A stretch of 64,000 nucleotides of DNA, from NCBI RefSeq assembly GCF_020379485.1, contig NC_063436.1, forward strand, positions 18,715,423 to 18,779,422, given 5' to 3'. The stretch is from Brassica napus (taxonomy: Eukaryota > Streptophyta > Magnoliopsida > Brassicales > Brassicaceae). This document shows positions 1 to 11,749 of this stretch, one piece after another (position 1 is the first letter of the stretch; each line of letters begins with the position of its first letter). The notes under the pieces were generated by a model, which saw only the letters and a program-made list of their open reading frames with translations, was not told the origin of the DNA and did no database searches. The position numbers were made by a program, and so were the translations under genes.

Positions 1-313
1 TTTAATTTTAAAATTGTCATGTGGTGTCTTAATCATCATCTCCCTTTACATTTTCATAATTCATAATATTCTTTGAGACTTAGGAATCTATATGGTCCGT
101 TGATCATATAAAATATAATAGATTTTAAAATGATGCTTACACTCACGCACGCACTCAGCATCTAGGCTCCTAGCTCCAACTAGGACTAGTATATCCGTTA
201 AAATAATGCTAAATTATAGGTTTCGCATTGTGGGTAGATAGATATTAGGCACTGAATAATCCGCTGAAACTGTCGAGATTATTCACTTGCTTAAAAGTGT
301 TATAGTTATATCT

Positions 314-480
314 TTGGATCCTGCACCAAGGATTCACGTGCAAGTTCAAGCACACAATCAGGTTGCTGTAGTTTGAGATATCCCAAGAACATTGCAGTCC
401 ACACCACTAGATTCTTCTCAGATAAAGAATCAAATAACCTACTCGCTTCCACCATCTTTCCCTGAGATGAGTTACACACA
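314..480 (-). pseudogene. PPR-repeat protein fragment
   Basis: Read on the minus strand, this stretch encodes about 55 residues with the pattern GKMVEASRLFDSLSEKN followed by LVVWTAMFLGYL. That is a PLS-type pentatricopeptide repeat, as in plant organelle RNA-processing proteins. The reading frame runs further upstream into 496-510, but no start, no other repeats and no gene body are present, so it is a relic. A 16-base direct repeat lies at each end (310-325 and 495-510). PPR genes lie near VRN1 in Arabidopsis, so it may be a leftover of a neighbour or a dispersed fragment. Confidence 0.6.
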
Positions 481-719
481 ATTTTATCAAAAAAATCTTT
501 GGATCCTGCAATAGTGTATTTAGTTAGAAAAAAAAACTAGACATTATGTAATGTCCATATGACTCTTCATTCCTCTGCATATTGTAATTATTAAACAAAA
601 TTATCGGACTATCCCAATTAAATTGCCCACTTTAGATATGGTTCGACTTTTAGGCCTTCGAACTTCAGAAATAGGTTATCAAGTGGATCTGTTTATTGCT
701 AAGAAGCAGTTAACTGCAT

Positions 720-804
720 CCGACCTTAGCTCAGTTGGTAGAGCGGAAGACTGTAGTAGTTGCAGATAATCTTTAGGTCGCTGGTTCGATTCCGGCAGGT
801 CGGA
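720..804 (+). tRNA. tRNA-Tyr (GTA) with 12-nt intron
   Basis: The acceptor stem CCGACCT pairs perfectly with AGGTCGG, and A804 is the discriminator base. The D arm (A box, TAGCTCAGTTGGTAGAGC) and T arm (B box, GGTTCGATTCC) are canonical. The anticodon GTA is at 753-755, between stem strands 746-750 and 770-774 (one G-U pair). The 12 bases 757-768, just after position 37, form the intron that plant tRNA-Tyr genes normally carry. It looks functional. Confidence 0.93.
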
Positions 805-1012
805 GTAATTTTTCAAAAATAAATTGAACAATCTTTTGGGCTTTGAGAAATAAAGCTATGTTTTTGTCAACAGCCAGCCCATGTCTTTTGCCTTTGTATT
901 GGTACTATCTTGGATTAGAGATCTAAAAGGGATAATAAAACTGATAAAATGTTCTCAAGACAGGCAGCAGAGAATCCAATATATGACATTTTGTTGCGTC
1001 TTTTATAAACAG

Positions 1013-1375
1013 AGGATACTAACAAGATTTGTGAAGCTACAAGGGTCTACACTCTCCGAGGTTGTTACATTGGAGACTCCTATGGGATTCAGGCGTTCAA
1101 TAAAGATTAAACGGATCATTGAAGAGATTTGGTTCCAGGAAGGTTGGAGTGAGTTTGCAGAGGCTCATTCATTAGTGAAGGCCAAATTCGCTTCTTCGAA
1201 TACAAAGGAAACTCGAGTTACCGTGTAAATGATATTCAATGTTTCCGCGTGTGAGAACGAGGTTACAGACGAAGGTTTTCTTGGTACTCAAGGTACAAGG
1301 GGAAATGATCAATATGTTAATGGTGGTGATTCAGAGTACAACCTTAAGAAGAGACCACGAGACGACGAGTTTTGA
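1013..1375 (+). pseudogene. B3 (REM/VRN1-like) domain pseudogene
   Basis: An exon-like stretch follows an AG acceptor at 1011-1012. It encodes the second half of a plant B3 DNA-binding domain, with landmarks [23 protein letters not shown] and a downstream NVSACENEV region ending near KKRPRDDEF. Around 1175-1230 the frame shifts and a stop interrupts the domain before the coding similarity resumes, so it cannot make an intact protein. No first exon is visible. It lies tail-to-tail with VRN1. It resembles the small single-B3 genes that neighbour VRN1 in Arabidopsis, so it is probably the decayed copy of one of those. Confidence 0.7.
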
Positions 1376-1935
1376 GAAGAGTATAAACTGCATTTGACTA
1401 AACCAAAAACTTGAATTGCACAATAATCAGTTCTTTGATTCTGACCTGTAACAAGATACTTCTAAACAAAAAACTGTAACCAGGTCTTGTGTTGATTCTT
1501 CTTTCTTTCATCTCATTCCTCAGCTTTTCTACCTCTACACTTCAACCATCTCTTCACCCATTAGTCTCTCTATAAATTTGCATACACTTCTCAACAACAT
1601 GATAGTGAAAAAAAAAATCGAAGCTCATACAAAAGCAAAGAGATAGTGAAAAAAAAAAATGAAAGAGTCAATAAAAAACAACAAACCCATCTTCATCATA
1701 TCATCTTTCTTGGGGCGCAAGAAGATTAGGTATTTACAAACTTATTAACCCTAACTTCTACTCCAAACAATTTTAGTTTCACTCCGAGGAGGTTTAACAT
1801 ATCCACACCAACAAAAAAAAAAAAGAGACTAACCAAATAACACATAGATAGAATTAAAATCAAGACACCCTACACGAAGTTGCACCTTGAGATTCCTCAC
1901 TACTTATCCACCAGTCACACCATAGTATCTCTGTA

Positions 1936-3980
1936 TCAGACATACTCGTTGACTCGATAGGCCGTCACTTTCAAAACGAAATCTCTGGTTCTCAGCAGCT
2001 CAAACACGCAGACATCACCTTCTCCTAGGTTATTCTCCACAGTGAACTCATACCAACCTTGACTGAACTTAGCTCTCCCTGCTTTGTATAGGCATCTCAC
2101 AGGCCATTGTTTCTCCCCTAGCTGGACCTTGATGAATCCCGAGATCCCACTTAAGTACTTCTCAGCAAAACCAGAAGGCAAATACTGTTTAAATACACAC
2201 ACAAAAAAAAAAGAAACCTTCTTTAGAGACCACTGTAATGATCTTGACTTGAGTTAGTTCTGAGATTGTTTCTTATTATTACCATGATGCAACCTCTGTA
2301 TAGATAAGACGGTCTCAGAACAACTCTGAAGAAAGGGTTTGTTGGCTCAAACGTTTTGGCTGCATTAACAGCCCTCTCTCTCTCTTCAGCATTCACTGTT
2401 CTCTTTCTCGCAGAAGCACTCTCGTAGAACTTTGAACGGCTCTCTGGGTCATCATCTCTCGGTGCAGATGAGTTTACTTCCTCTAGAATGGACCAACATC
2501 AAAAAGAATCACTACTAAACAATAGTCTGAAGAATCTAAAAACAAGAGGAAAAATGCTTCACCAGGATGATCAGCATTCTTCTTCTTCCTCCCTCTCTTT
2601 TTAGGAACTTTTGAGGTTTGTGTTGGTGTTGCCTCTTCAGGTTTAACAGGTCCAGTGAAGAAGCTCTGGATGGCTGAAGCGGTTGTGTGCAGAGTCTCAG
2701 CATCTTCATCTTCAAGGTCTTCAAACAAACGGGGACGTTTGAAGTGGTTGTTGTGTGATGCAGAGTCCATGAGACCGGTGGAATGGTAGTTAATCTCGGA
2801 CTGTGGTAAGTTGTAAATGCACACGCTGAAGGCAGAGTTGCCTTCGTATCTAAAGATCAAAAGGTAACCAATGCGGATGGAGTAACGGTCAACAAACTCT
2901 TGCCAACCATCTTGAAACCAAATCTTGTTGTTGTTGTCAGCTTTCCTTAGTCCTACACGCCAAACGTGACCATCAGGTACTGTGAGGGCAACTGCAACCG
3001 ATAGCTCGTCCTTGAATCTACTCACAAACTTATCTGGAACTCTCTGCACAAACCATACCAAAATGAAAAATAAAGATCCACGAGATACATTCCAAACTTT
3101 CCTGTTTCAGTTTCCTATTAGTAACCTGCAACAATGTTCATTTTATTTTTGTAAAGATTTACTTATGTGACTTCTATGATCGTATCAAATAAATGAGACA
3201 TGCTTGTAACCTTTAGGTGAACATAGAAGCCTAAAAAAAAAAAAATTTATTCCACAAACTTATATGATAAACTGGAGAACCACATAGTATCTTAGTTTTT
3301 CATAATAATCCACAATTTTTCATGTGTGAATCTGCACAAGTGATAGCTAATCACTGTATCATCTACTGTGAATATAAAGTAGATAACAAAAGCATCAAAT
3401 GTACATTTGTTTTTTTTTTCTACACAAAAACATTTTTTTTAATCTTAAAGGAGAAAATTACTACTTAACTTTCAGAGTTTCATTCACAAGTCACAATAAT
3501 CAATAAGGATTAAGGAATCTTAAAAGCTTAGACCTCATGAGTTCAAAATAGAAAGTAAACAAAACAGAGAAACCACAAACAGATCTCAACTTTTTCTGAC
3601 AGAACCGTACAATCTTATCATCATCAGAAAGTCAACTGACTCTTGAAACACATTCCCAAAAACTACACTCAGTTTTTTTTGCTGTTAATCAAAATACAAC
3701 CTTTGACCTGACATATCTACAGAAAATCAACTCAATTCAACTCAAGAAGTCTAAGAAGAGTGACAATATGAAGAATTAAAAACGCATATTCCTGCAAACT
3801 CGAGACAAGATTCCAACTTCGAAAACTCTCTAAGCTACCATTAAAAAAATCAGAACGTTGAAACTCATATCTAAAGAATGAGATTTTGGGATACAGAGGA
3901 GGAAGAGCAGGGAGAGTTACTAGACGCTTTTCTTGGATAGTGGATGAGAAAATCAACTTGTGGAAGAAAGGGCGTGGCAT
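1936..3980 (-). CDS. VRN1: VRN1-type B3 transcription factor, 4 exons, 329 aa
   Basis: The minus-strand exons are 3921-3980, 2563-3043, 2283-2482 and 1936-2184. All junctions are GT-AG, the phases agree, and they sum to 990 nt (329 residues plus TGA). Residues 1-100 hold B3 domain one ([11 protein letters not shown] start, [10 protein letters not shown] core). A basic patch KKRGRKKK lies in the linker. Residues about 235-329 hold B3 domain two ([20 protein letters not shown]), ending RVNEYV. Arabidopsis VRN1 is about 341 residues with the same architecture. It is a nuclear, sequence-nonspecific DNA-binding protein that keeps FLC silenced after vernalization. Intron 1 (877 bp) is the longest. 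No lesion is seen, so I consider it functional. The close paralogue RTV1 is the main alternative, but the tight match favours VRN1. Confidence 0.93.
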
Positions 3981-4846
3981 GTTCAGAGCAAACAGTGACC
4001 AAGTAAGAGACCAAAGTCAGATCATGAAACGACGCCGGAGAATACGCAACAGAGACAGAGGAGGCCTTTCAGATCTGAAGGAGTTTTGTATAAAGGCTTT
4101 GGTTATGGTCAAAGGGGGTGTTTACAACAACACTCTTTTTCTTTTACACTTGGCCTGAGTGACCCAACCAAACCAAAAGAAAAAAGAATTGTAAAATAAA
4201 AATGCTATTAAAAAAAAAGAAAAGCAACTTGTGATTTGTGTAGCTCGAGCGAGTTGAGTCTGTGTGTTTCTCCTTTCACTCGGTGAGTCGAATCAGTTGT
4301 TCACTCGTGTGCCCCCACCTACTCCCCTTTTTCGACCATCTTTTTGCTCTGATTTTTTTTTTGTTAGTATAATATTTGCTTCTTTTTAGAATGAAAAAAA
4401 TACTAATATTTGTTTCTTTTTTGCTTTTCAATTAATTCGTTTCTTTTCGTGTCAAAATATCAAAATATACTTATAATCGCAGATTATATTATTACATTTT
4501 GGACCAAAAAAAATAATATTACTTTATGAATAACATTTTGATATTCTATTAAACATTTGCAAATAAATTTTATTCAGAAAAAAATATCATTTAAAAACAG
4601 AATGCACTGTTAACTATTAGGCAAATGACACAAACAGGTCGAGAGAGGAATAATGGTGTTATAAAATCAGAAAATAATAGTAGTGTGTTGACTCTATCTT
4701 TGTTTTCTTGATTTTTAATGATGAATATGACGATGAAGGTTTTGATTTTTGATTATAGTACTGTAAAAACATTATAATGTTAAGCTATAGATTTTTAAAA
4801 GGTCTAGTTTGACGCATTATCGAAGAATATGGCCTTTTTATTCTAA
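3981..4846. other. VRN1 upstream spacer
   Basis: This is the 5' flank of VRN1 up to the Helitron boundary. It is AT-rich with a more mixed, CT-rich stretch at 4230-4370 that may include the transcription start. I see no gene, clear TATA box or repeat in it. Confidence 0.4.
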
Positions 4847-5338
4847 CTAGATATTTTCACCGCGCTACGCGCGGATTTTGTCTTTTGAATTTATGTTTTA
4901 AGTAAATTTTATACATTTTAGAATATTTATTTTCTTAAACTTATAAAAATATTTTTCTTAAGTATGTGCGACGAAAAAGAGTTGAAATATTATAATATGC
5001 ATTGTCTTCCAAGCAACTTTACATTTTAAAAAATAGTATTTTAAAAATTGGATCTAAACAAAACGAATTTTCTAAAATAACTTTCAAAAGATCTATTTAG
5101 GCATTCAGAAATATAGTTTCTTAAAAAGTGCCAAACTACCGCATACAGATTATATGAACATTAAAATATGTTTATTAACATTGTTTTACCTGCTATCCGA
5201 AATATACCGGGCTGACTTTTAATTATGTATAGATAATTAACTAAAAAATTGGTTGTTTTTAAGAAATGTGCTTATGGTTCAATTTTTGGTACATTGCTTG
5301 CTTATTTGATCTAATAAAAAGGATAAAAACCAACTTCA

Positions 5339-5692
5339 GATATATATATACAGTAAAAATTCTATAAATTAATAATATTGGTATTTTGGTATTTTATTAA
5401 TTTATATAGTTATTAATTTACAAAAAGGGTATATATGTACCCTAGGGTTAACTAATCTAGACTTAGGGTTTAGAAGTTTTATTAAAGGGAAAAATGTACC
5501 ATAGGGTTAACTAATCTAGACTTAGGGTTTGGAAGTAAGGGGTAGGGTTTTGGGGATAGAGTTTCAAATTTTAAGAAATAAAAAATAAATATTAAAATTT
5601 TCAAAATAAAAAGGGGCTATTTTTGTCTTTTTTTCTTGAAATCTATTTTTGTGACAAAAACTTAAAAAGAGCTATTTGAGAGAATTGCCCTA
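5339..5692. repeat. Dispersed Brassica-type AT-rich repeat with AGGGTT motifs
   Basis: The stretch holds a MITE-like start (CAGTAAAAATTCTATAAATTAATA). Two near-copies of a block containing AGGGTTAACTAATCTAGACTTAGGG follow, then a segment with GGGGCTATTTTTGTC and GAATTGCCCTA. I recognise this layout as a high-copy Brassicaceae dispersed repeat, nested in the Helitron. The scattered AGGGTT units are not a telomeric array. Confidence 0.5.
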
Positions 5693-6540
5693 GATTTTTC
5701 TATTTAAGGATATATTTTTTATAAAATAAAAATATTTTATTTTAGTGTATATACACATTAATTAACTTTTTGAAATTTGACACTCATATTAGTTTTATTA
5801 TATTATTGGTGTATATAAAATATGTCTCATAGAATGCAGTTTTAGATATAATTTTATTGAACCTCATAATATATTAAGTGTTAAAAAATATAAAGATAAT
5901 TCAATTATGAATGTAAAACAAACAATATAATGGTTGGTTTATACTTATATATAAAATGTATGTACAAAAGTTTCTTATTTATAGGGAATTATAATATTTT
6001 TTATTAATTCTGGTGGAAAACAAACCTATGTACTTTAAAATTCATAAACAATTGAAAGAGAAGAACAATGGTTCTTTTCGGTATAATTTTCTTGACGCTT
6101 TTCTTTTTAGTTGTAGGTGAAATGTTTTGCTTCAGCTCTTGTATGTAAGTTCACGATTATGTTTTTTTGTGTTGTCAAAGTAAAATGTAAAATTTGATGA
6201 TGAAGCCAGTAACAGTTTCTCTGTAAATTTGAATCAGTTTATTATATTGCATTACTTTTAAAAATATGTGTTTATTTTTCTTTAATATATCTTAAGATAA
6301 TGCTTGTGATGTCACAACTTTATTTTCCGACTACATATTCTTTGGACTGCGATATTTAATTGTCCCATAGAGATTACTTAACAACTTGATCTACAATATA
6401 CATTTAAATAAAACGGGATGGTGGTTTGAAATAATTTTCTGTTTTTAATTGAGTAATCAGATTGCTTTGATTTCATAAAACAATACTAAAACCATAACCC
6501 AATTTTGGTATATTGATATACTTTTAGTGATGGGTTTGTT

Positions 6541-6960
6541 CTAGTTATAAGATTGGCAATCACACGGTAACAACCAATCCATTTATCTTATTGCCAATAC
6601 TCTTGTTGAAATCAAACGAACATATATATCACCTTTGCAAGACCAACAAACTGCCCACTTGCATTCACCTGCAGATAAATTAATCAACAGAAAATTACCT
6701 GATGCAAATATATAAGAACATTGCATGAAGTCTCTTCATACTGACCGAGAACAGAGATACACATGACATTCTTGGGAATTTTCTTGGTCTTCATAGTATG
6801 CAGCATTCAACTTCTGGTTGCCATACTTTATCATGTTCTGGAGATCATTCATACTGGTCGTATAACTTAATCTCAAAGACTCTCGCTTTTGCGAGTGTCT
6901 CAGGGAAATTATCCAGGAGATCTACCACTGTAATGTCTTTTCGCCGCATCGATCATAGTT
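6541..6960 (-). pseudogene. YTH-domain (ECT family) fragment captured in Helitron
   Basis: The minus-strand translation, in several frames, gives a degraded YTH domain: KARVFEIKLY, then YGNQKLNAAYYEDQENSQEC, then VNASGQFVGLA, then EYWQxDKWIGC. The order and spacing match plant ECT m6A-reader proteins, which read KAKFFVIKSY, GNKKLDAAY, VNASGQF and WQQDKW. An AG acceptor precedes VNASGQF, so introns were captured too. Frameshifts and stops break it. It lies inside the 4847-9783 Helitron, so it is a transposon-captured copy and not a resident gene. Confidence 0.65.
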
Positions 6961-7624
6961 AACAGTTTTCTTTTATAATCTTTGGCGGTCTCACGTTATA
7001 AATCAGAAGGTTGATCAAGGTTCACACTATTCCTTAGACCATTTAAAAGCAGAAAGCTTATAAACCCTCACCGAAAATCTAATATATCCTCTAAACTAAC
7101 AAAAAAACTCAGCTCATCAAAACTAACCTTCTGAAACATTTTTCCTCAAGTCATCATGAGTACCGTGAAAGAAATGGTTGTAATAATCTGTAGTAGTTCT
7201 TTACTTCCCAAATGTTGCAATGAATCTACAAATCTGATCGAAACCCATTGTGAGGACGTGAGGACAGATTTTTTACATGTAGAATTTACTACCTTCTCAC
7301 AATAAACACCACAGAGCCCCCAAACTACAATGAAAGAAGACGTAAAACACTTTCAAAACTTTAAATTTTTTATCTTTATATATAGAAGATATGTTATATC
7401 CCAAGATTTGCACTCAGATGCCTCGGGCTTGGGAAAATCACAGAAATGGTTGGGGTAAAAGAGTCTCAGTGAGGCATTTCCGTACTGGTTTTGTCGACCA
7501 TTCGTATATTGTATTGTTCGTAGACTCTTCTTCTGTTATCTGACCACCACTATTACGTTTGTTTCTCACTATTCGGCTGTCATAAAATAGGACAGTCAGC
7601 AAAACTACAGCTGATGTTTTTCTA

Positions 7625-8218
7625 GGGGAAATATAATATGGTTGTACCTGAAACAGACACGTTTGAGGTCGGTAACACCACTGGCTAAGGCTGTAAGAAT
7701 GATGTAGACGTCAGGCGCATCTTTCTCAACCCATTCATTCTTGTTATGTGCTTCAGTCGATGCTTCTCCATTTCCAAGTACATGTGTAATGGTCCAATTA
7801 GAAAACATTATGGTATTTACACCATTTTGCTCGCGTTCCCATTTGGTTGGTTTAAGATTATAAAGGTCAACGCGGCCTGGACTGAACCAAATGAATCAAG
7901 GGACCGAGGAGACTTCACAGTTCGAGCTGATCGAACAGGTAATATTTCAGCCATGTATTTCACCTGCATAATTTCAGTGATGCTGATAACGGAGTCATAA
8001 GAAATCACTCGTACTCGCATAAAGCATATTACTAATTTTGAGCTTTGAAATTACTTATGCGGTAAGAGATATGATAACCTTTTTTTTTGTTGCCGCACAT
8101 CTGTTCGTTTCTTCGCTAGAGATTGTAAACGCCTCTTTGAGCTGCTTGGCTGTTTTTCCAGCTCAGCTTCTTGGAACTGGGCCTTTCTTGTAAGACTGGT
8201 AAGAAAAAGCCAGCACCT
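7625..8218 (-). pseudogene. PRAF-type (RCC1/FYVE/BRX) gene fragment captured in Helitron
   Basis: On the minus strand three pieces appear in gene order. The first is a coiled-coil stretch (LTRKAQFQEAELEK). The second has the motif AEILPVRSARTVKSP followed by SLDSFGS. The third is a BRX domain core (NEWVEKDAPDVYIILTAL, then DLKRVCF), ending at a plausible donor site CAG/GT. This order is that of the C-terminus of PRAF proteins, which carry PH, RCC1, FYVE and BRX domains. The 5' parts are absent, and stops separate the pieces. It is a second, unrelated gene inside the same Helitron as the YTH fragment. Confidence 0.65.
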
Positions 8219-8379
8219 GCAATAAGATTTTAGTGAAATAAATTATCAAGCTTATTCCTCTGCATGATCTCTGTAGTGGATGATTTTTTTTAGGATGGGA
8301 TTCCAAAACAGACAGAATCAGAATCCTTTGCTCTGTTGTTCAAGTTGATCAAAGCAGAGACTGATCTTAACAGCGATTA

Positions 8380-9240
8380 ATATAAGCTGGCTGGTCCATT
8401 CTTCTCATGGCTTCAAAGTAATAACCATCCACACAAAGTATGTTTTTGTACTCATCGTCCCCTAAATTCACCTTCCCATGGTTTACATACAACTGCATCA
8501 TCACTATCATAATTAATGAAAACCATATCGTGTGAAGAGCTAGTAATGAAAAAAAAACAAAACGTTATATGATTCTTTACCGTGTTTAGAAGTCATTCTT
8601 TTCCAATAACATGTGTTCTTTTCCGTTCATTATCAAGAACTGCTACCATTTTGGGATATCTCCAAGGTAAGTCCGGTCCATCTGAAATAAAAATAACATT
8701 CTGATATGCGTTAACCAACGATACTTGTTTGTCACTATCAATGATTACATCCATACCTCAGATTTAAAGGTTATTGATGTCGCCTTGTTCTGTTAAAAGC
8801 TCCTTTTTGCTGAGGTTCTCCAAGTGCTCAAATGTTTCTAACCCTTCAATCGTTGAATGATTCATCAAACACAGAATATTTTGCTGATGATATATATTTT
8901 ATAAAGAGTACAAATTACCTTATATCTGAGACAGCGAGGTAAGTATGATATGCAAATAAGAATCTGAAGGGTTTGCCATTGATGTTTCTAAAGAAATCAA
9001 TGTTGAGTGGCCATCTATAGCAAGTGAAACCCAGAACTCAAAAAAGAAACACACACATAAAATTCAGAATCTATAAAGATAAAGAACATAAAAGGATGAT
9101 GATGGTTTTACTTTTACCTGTCAAACCATTGCTTTAAGTCCTCTTCTGATGGTTTGAGATGAAGATCAACTAATGATGATTTTATGAACTCATGGAGGTA
9201 AATTGTCATCGATTACCCAGATTTTTTCCCTTGCAAACCC
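8380..9240 (-). pseudogene. Unidentified captured exons in Helitron
   Basis: Several exon-like minus-strand pieces with plausible splice edges occur here. One ends LKPSEEDLKQWFDR at a CAG/GT donor (about 9122). One reads WPLNIDFFRNINGKPFRF and onward (about 8940-9015). Others contain TIEGLETFEHLENL, PWRYPKMVAVLDN and NLGDDEYKNILCVDGYYFE. I cannot assign a family. They probably derive from one further gene, or more, taken up by the Helitron. Confidence 0.4.
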
Positions 9241-9929
9241 ATGTTGATCCAGTGATCCACAATCTACAAAAAAGACATACACACAAACAACTCAATTACA
9301 ATGTTCATGCGAAAAGATACAATATGAGAGAACTTACTTAAAATTACATGAGGATATCAAATCTGAATCCCTCCACGCATTGATTTTGGGGTTTGAAACC
9401 AATAAGATCATAATCTAGAAATCTAATAGTGAGAGAAAGTGAGAATCTAATTTGGTCATTGTTCAATTTTATATATAAATCAATCATTAATAATCGGAAA
9501 AGCTAAAAGTGTCATAACGCTTGGTAAATTAACTAATGGAAGTAAATGTGGGAGAAACAGCTACGGAGGATTTACAGGGAAGAAGTTGAGAAGATGAATA
9601 TTAAAGGGAAAAATTGATTTGAGGAAGAAAACGAAAAGAGAGATCGCAAAATAAAAAGAATTTTTTTTGTTATTTGTCAATTTGATAGGTTGTTATTTGA
9701 CATGGCAATTTGATAGGTTGTGAATTTTTTGCTGAGGTGGATAGGCCGAGAGCTCTAGTTAAAAAACTTTTAGTATTGTAAGATACATTTGTACTAATAG
9801 ATACGCTACTAGCTATATCATTATAACAAATATAAATTCAATTACAATGTTCATTATTAAGTCCAATTATAATACCTATAAATTTAGGTTTATCATGTAT
9901 AAATCTAGTGATGCCATGTATAAATCCAG

Positions 9930-10188
9930 GCTGCATTATGTATAGATTCGGCTGGAGATTCTTAAAAGCGGCCCTTCTGCATGCCACTTCGCTTGGTATC
10001 ACCCACATCTGGCTTAGTCTAACCGCAGAGCTCTATGTAACTCTTTCCGACATCGCCTCTCTCGCCTCTTCTTCTTTTACTTCATGTCGTTTTAGTTGCA
10101 AAGACCTGTCTTTGTAATGAGCTCCCTGGACCTTAAACTTTATCCCTCTGCTTTATTTTAATCAAATCATCTTTTGCACAAAAAAAAA
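9930..10188 (+). mobile_element. LINE 3' end fragment (RNase H region, poly-A tail)
   Basis: The plus strand encodes a decayed RNase H-like tail typical of plant L1 elements (AALLHATSLGITHIWL, then a serine-rich stretch with FTSCRF). A short poly-A run follows at 10180-10188. The polymerase is missing, so it is a 5'-truncated remnant downstream of the first dioxygenase gene. Confidence 0.55.
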
Positions 10189-10301
10189 GTGCTTCTTTAT
10201 TTATAATATATTTCAACTACATATTGATATAGAAGTAAAACATGCGTCATGTTCATTGACATTCTTAGAAAATGTTGTGCTAATAAACATAGTAAGATTA
10301 C

Positions 10302-11634
10302 TTAAGCGGCCTTGAAGCGATCAATCTGGATGCTCTCAGTTTGGAGCTTCTTGTAATCACTTCTGTTTCTCGCAGCAAAGAACTTGCCCCAATTGTACTT
10401 TTTGTAACAAGGCGGGTTGTCTTCGCTTATAAGCTCCTTCAATGGCTCAATGTTGGTATCATGGGATGGGAAAAGGAAGAATGGCATTGAGAATCTCTCT
10501 TTGCTTGAATTCACTACCACTCTATGTTCTGCACTCCAATACTTGTCATTTGTCCATACCTACTCCACACAACAAATATTATATGACCAAGTTACACTAG
10601 ACCCCAAAATATTTCGAGTTTATCTATATACACATAGACCCCTAAATTGTTAAATTTTTTTTTATTAAATTGATTAAGTCCTCTAAAATGTCAGGGTCAG
10701 CCATTCAATATAACATTCAAAGTTGATGTCTTTTACCTGCATGCAGTTGCCAATGTTAATGATGAAAGCATCAGGGTTCGGTTTCACAGAGAACCATTGT
10801 CCATCTGATCTACGGCTCACTTGTAACCCACCCACACTATCTTGTGCCAAGACGGTTATAACTCCTGCGTCTGCGTGGCGTCCAACGCCTAATGCTAGCT
10901 CCGGGTTCGGGCAAGGAGGGTAATGGTTAAACCGCAAAAAGCTTGTTTGGTCCTTGAAGTAACCTGTTAACCGATCACCGGGTAGACCCAAGCTAATGGA
11001 GATAAGTTCCAAAAGCTTGAAAGCTAACTTCTCAACTTCTCTTGCATATTCTTGGCACACCTCTCTACCAAACATGATTAGTATTAATAAATGGATCCTA
11101 ATTAGGCCCAATGGGCCTTAATTAAAGCCTTGTTTTAAAGCGTGTTTTAGAGGATCACCTGAAGTCGGAAGGGTTTTGAGGCCACGGGTTAGTCAGCTTC
11201 CTGAGCTCGGTATCTTCCGGCTCTGTAGTCGCCGGAACCGTCGTCGAGTCCTGCAAAAAGAAATCGAAAATCTCTTTCCAGTCTCTAACGTTTTTGGTAT
11301 GTTCTCCGTCGTGATAACCCATAGGGTTCACTTCATCTCTTTTCACTCTTCTCTTCTCCTCCAACGTTAGACTGAAAAACTCGGCCACCGTCTTCTCCAC
11401 CCTACGCATTAAGTCCAACGACAAACCATGGTTGATCACCTGGAAAAAGCCCCATCTCATGCATGCTTCTGCAATCTCTGTCGCTAGCGCTGTCTTGTCG
11501 CAGTTTGGGTCTTGGAGGGAGGAGAGGTCGATGGTCGGGATCTCCTTGGAGAGAATGTGGTCATCGGAGTGTTTGAGATGAGTTTTGGGTCTGTGTTCTG
11601 GAGCTTGGATAAAAGCTTCGTCGAGTACTCCCAT
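10302..11634 (-). CDS. 2-oxoglutarate/Fe(II)-dependent dioxygenase, copy A, 3 exons, 353 aa
   Basis: Exons are 11159-11634, 10737-11064 and 10302-10559, with GT-AG junctions in phase (1062 nt). The N-terminal DIOX_N domain includes IPTIDLSSL and WGFFQVINHG. The jelly-roll core holds the iron ligands His222 and Asp224 (GRHADAG) and His280, with the 2-oxoglutarate-binding RFS at 290-292. Enzymes of this family hydroxylate or desaturate small metabolites in the cytosol; the substrate cannot be told from sequence. It sits in the position of AT3G19000/AT3G19010. Copy B (14668-16001) encodes the same protein except Asn316 here versus Ser there. A TATA box lies about 90 bases upstream of the ATG. 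All key residues are intact. Confidence 0.92.
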
Positions 11635-11722
11635 GGTGGTTTTTTTGTCGGTGATTCTTATGTTTATCTTTTAAGGCTTTGGAAGATATCCGATGATTCT
11701 TGTGGTGCATGCGGTTGGGTTT

Positions 11723-11749
11723 GTTTTATAGGAAGATGTCTGTCACGTG
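11723..11749 (-). promoter_or_regulatory. Dioxygenase copy A core promoter: TATA box and G-box
   Basis: On the minus strand TATAAAAC (11723-11730) lies about 90 bases before the ATG at 11634. A palindromic CACGTG G-box (11744-11749) lies 13 bases upstream of it. In copy B the TATA box is kept but the corresponding hexamer is AACGTG, so the palindrome is lost. Confidence 0.6.

Larger units (their letters stand above)
4847..9783 (-). mobile_element. Large non-autonomous Helitron (4.9 kb) with captured gene pieces
   Basis: On the minus strand the element begins TCTTACAATACTAAAAG at 9783 and ends in CTAG at 4850-4847. It is preceded by A and followed by T, the AT target rule of Helitrons. A GC-rich hairpin (CCGCGCTACGCGCGG, 4860-4874) lies about 10 bases inside the 3' end, as in Brassicaceae Helitrons. 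No Rep/helicase gene is seen, so it would need an autonomous partner. The interior carries exon pieces of host genes (6541-6960, 7625-8218, 8380-9240), all in the element's own orientation. That both ends belong to one element is inferred from matching orientation and end signatures; the 3' end is the stronger of the two. Confidence 0.65.

Noticed and set aside
5440..5540. AGGGTT motifs as an interstitial telomere
   Set aside because: The units are scattered in a known-looking dispersed repeat and not a tandem TTTAGGG array.
7746..8000. Plus-strand 84-residue frame
   Set aside because: Antisense to the captured PRAF fragment, whose motifs read clearly on the minus strand.
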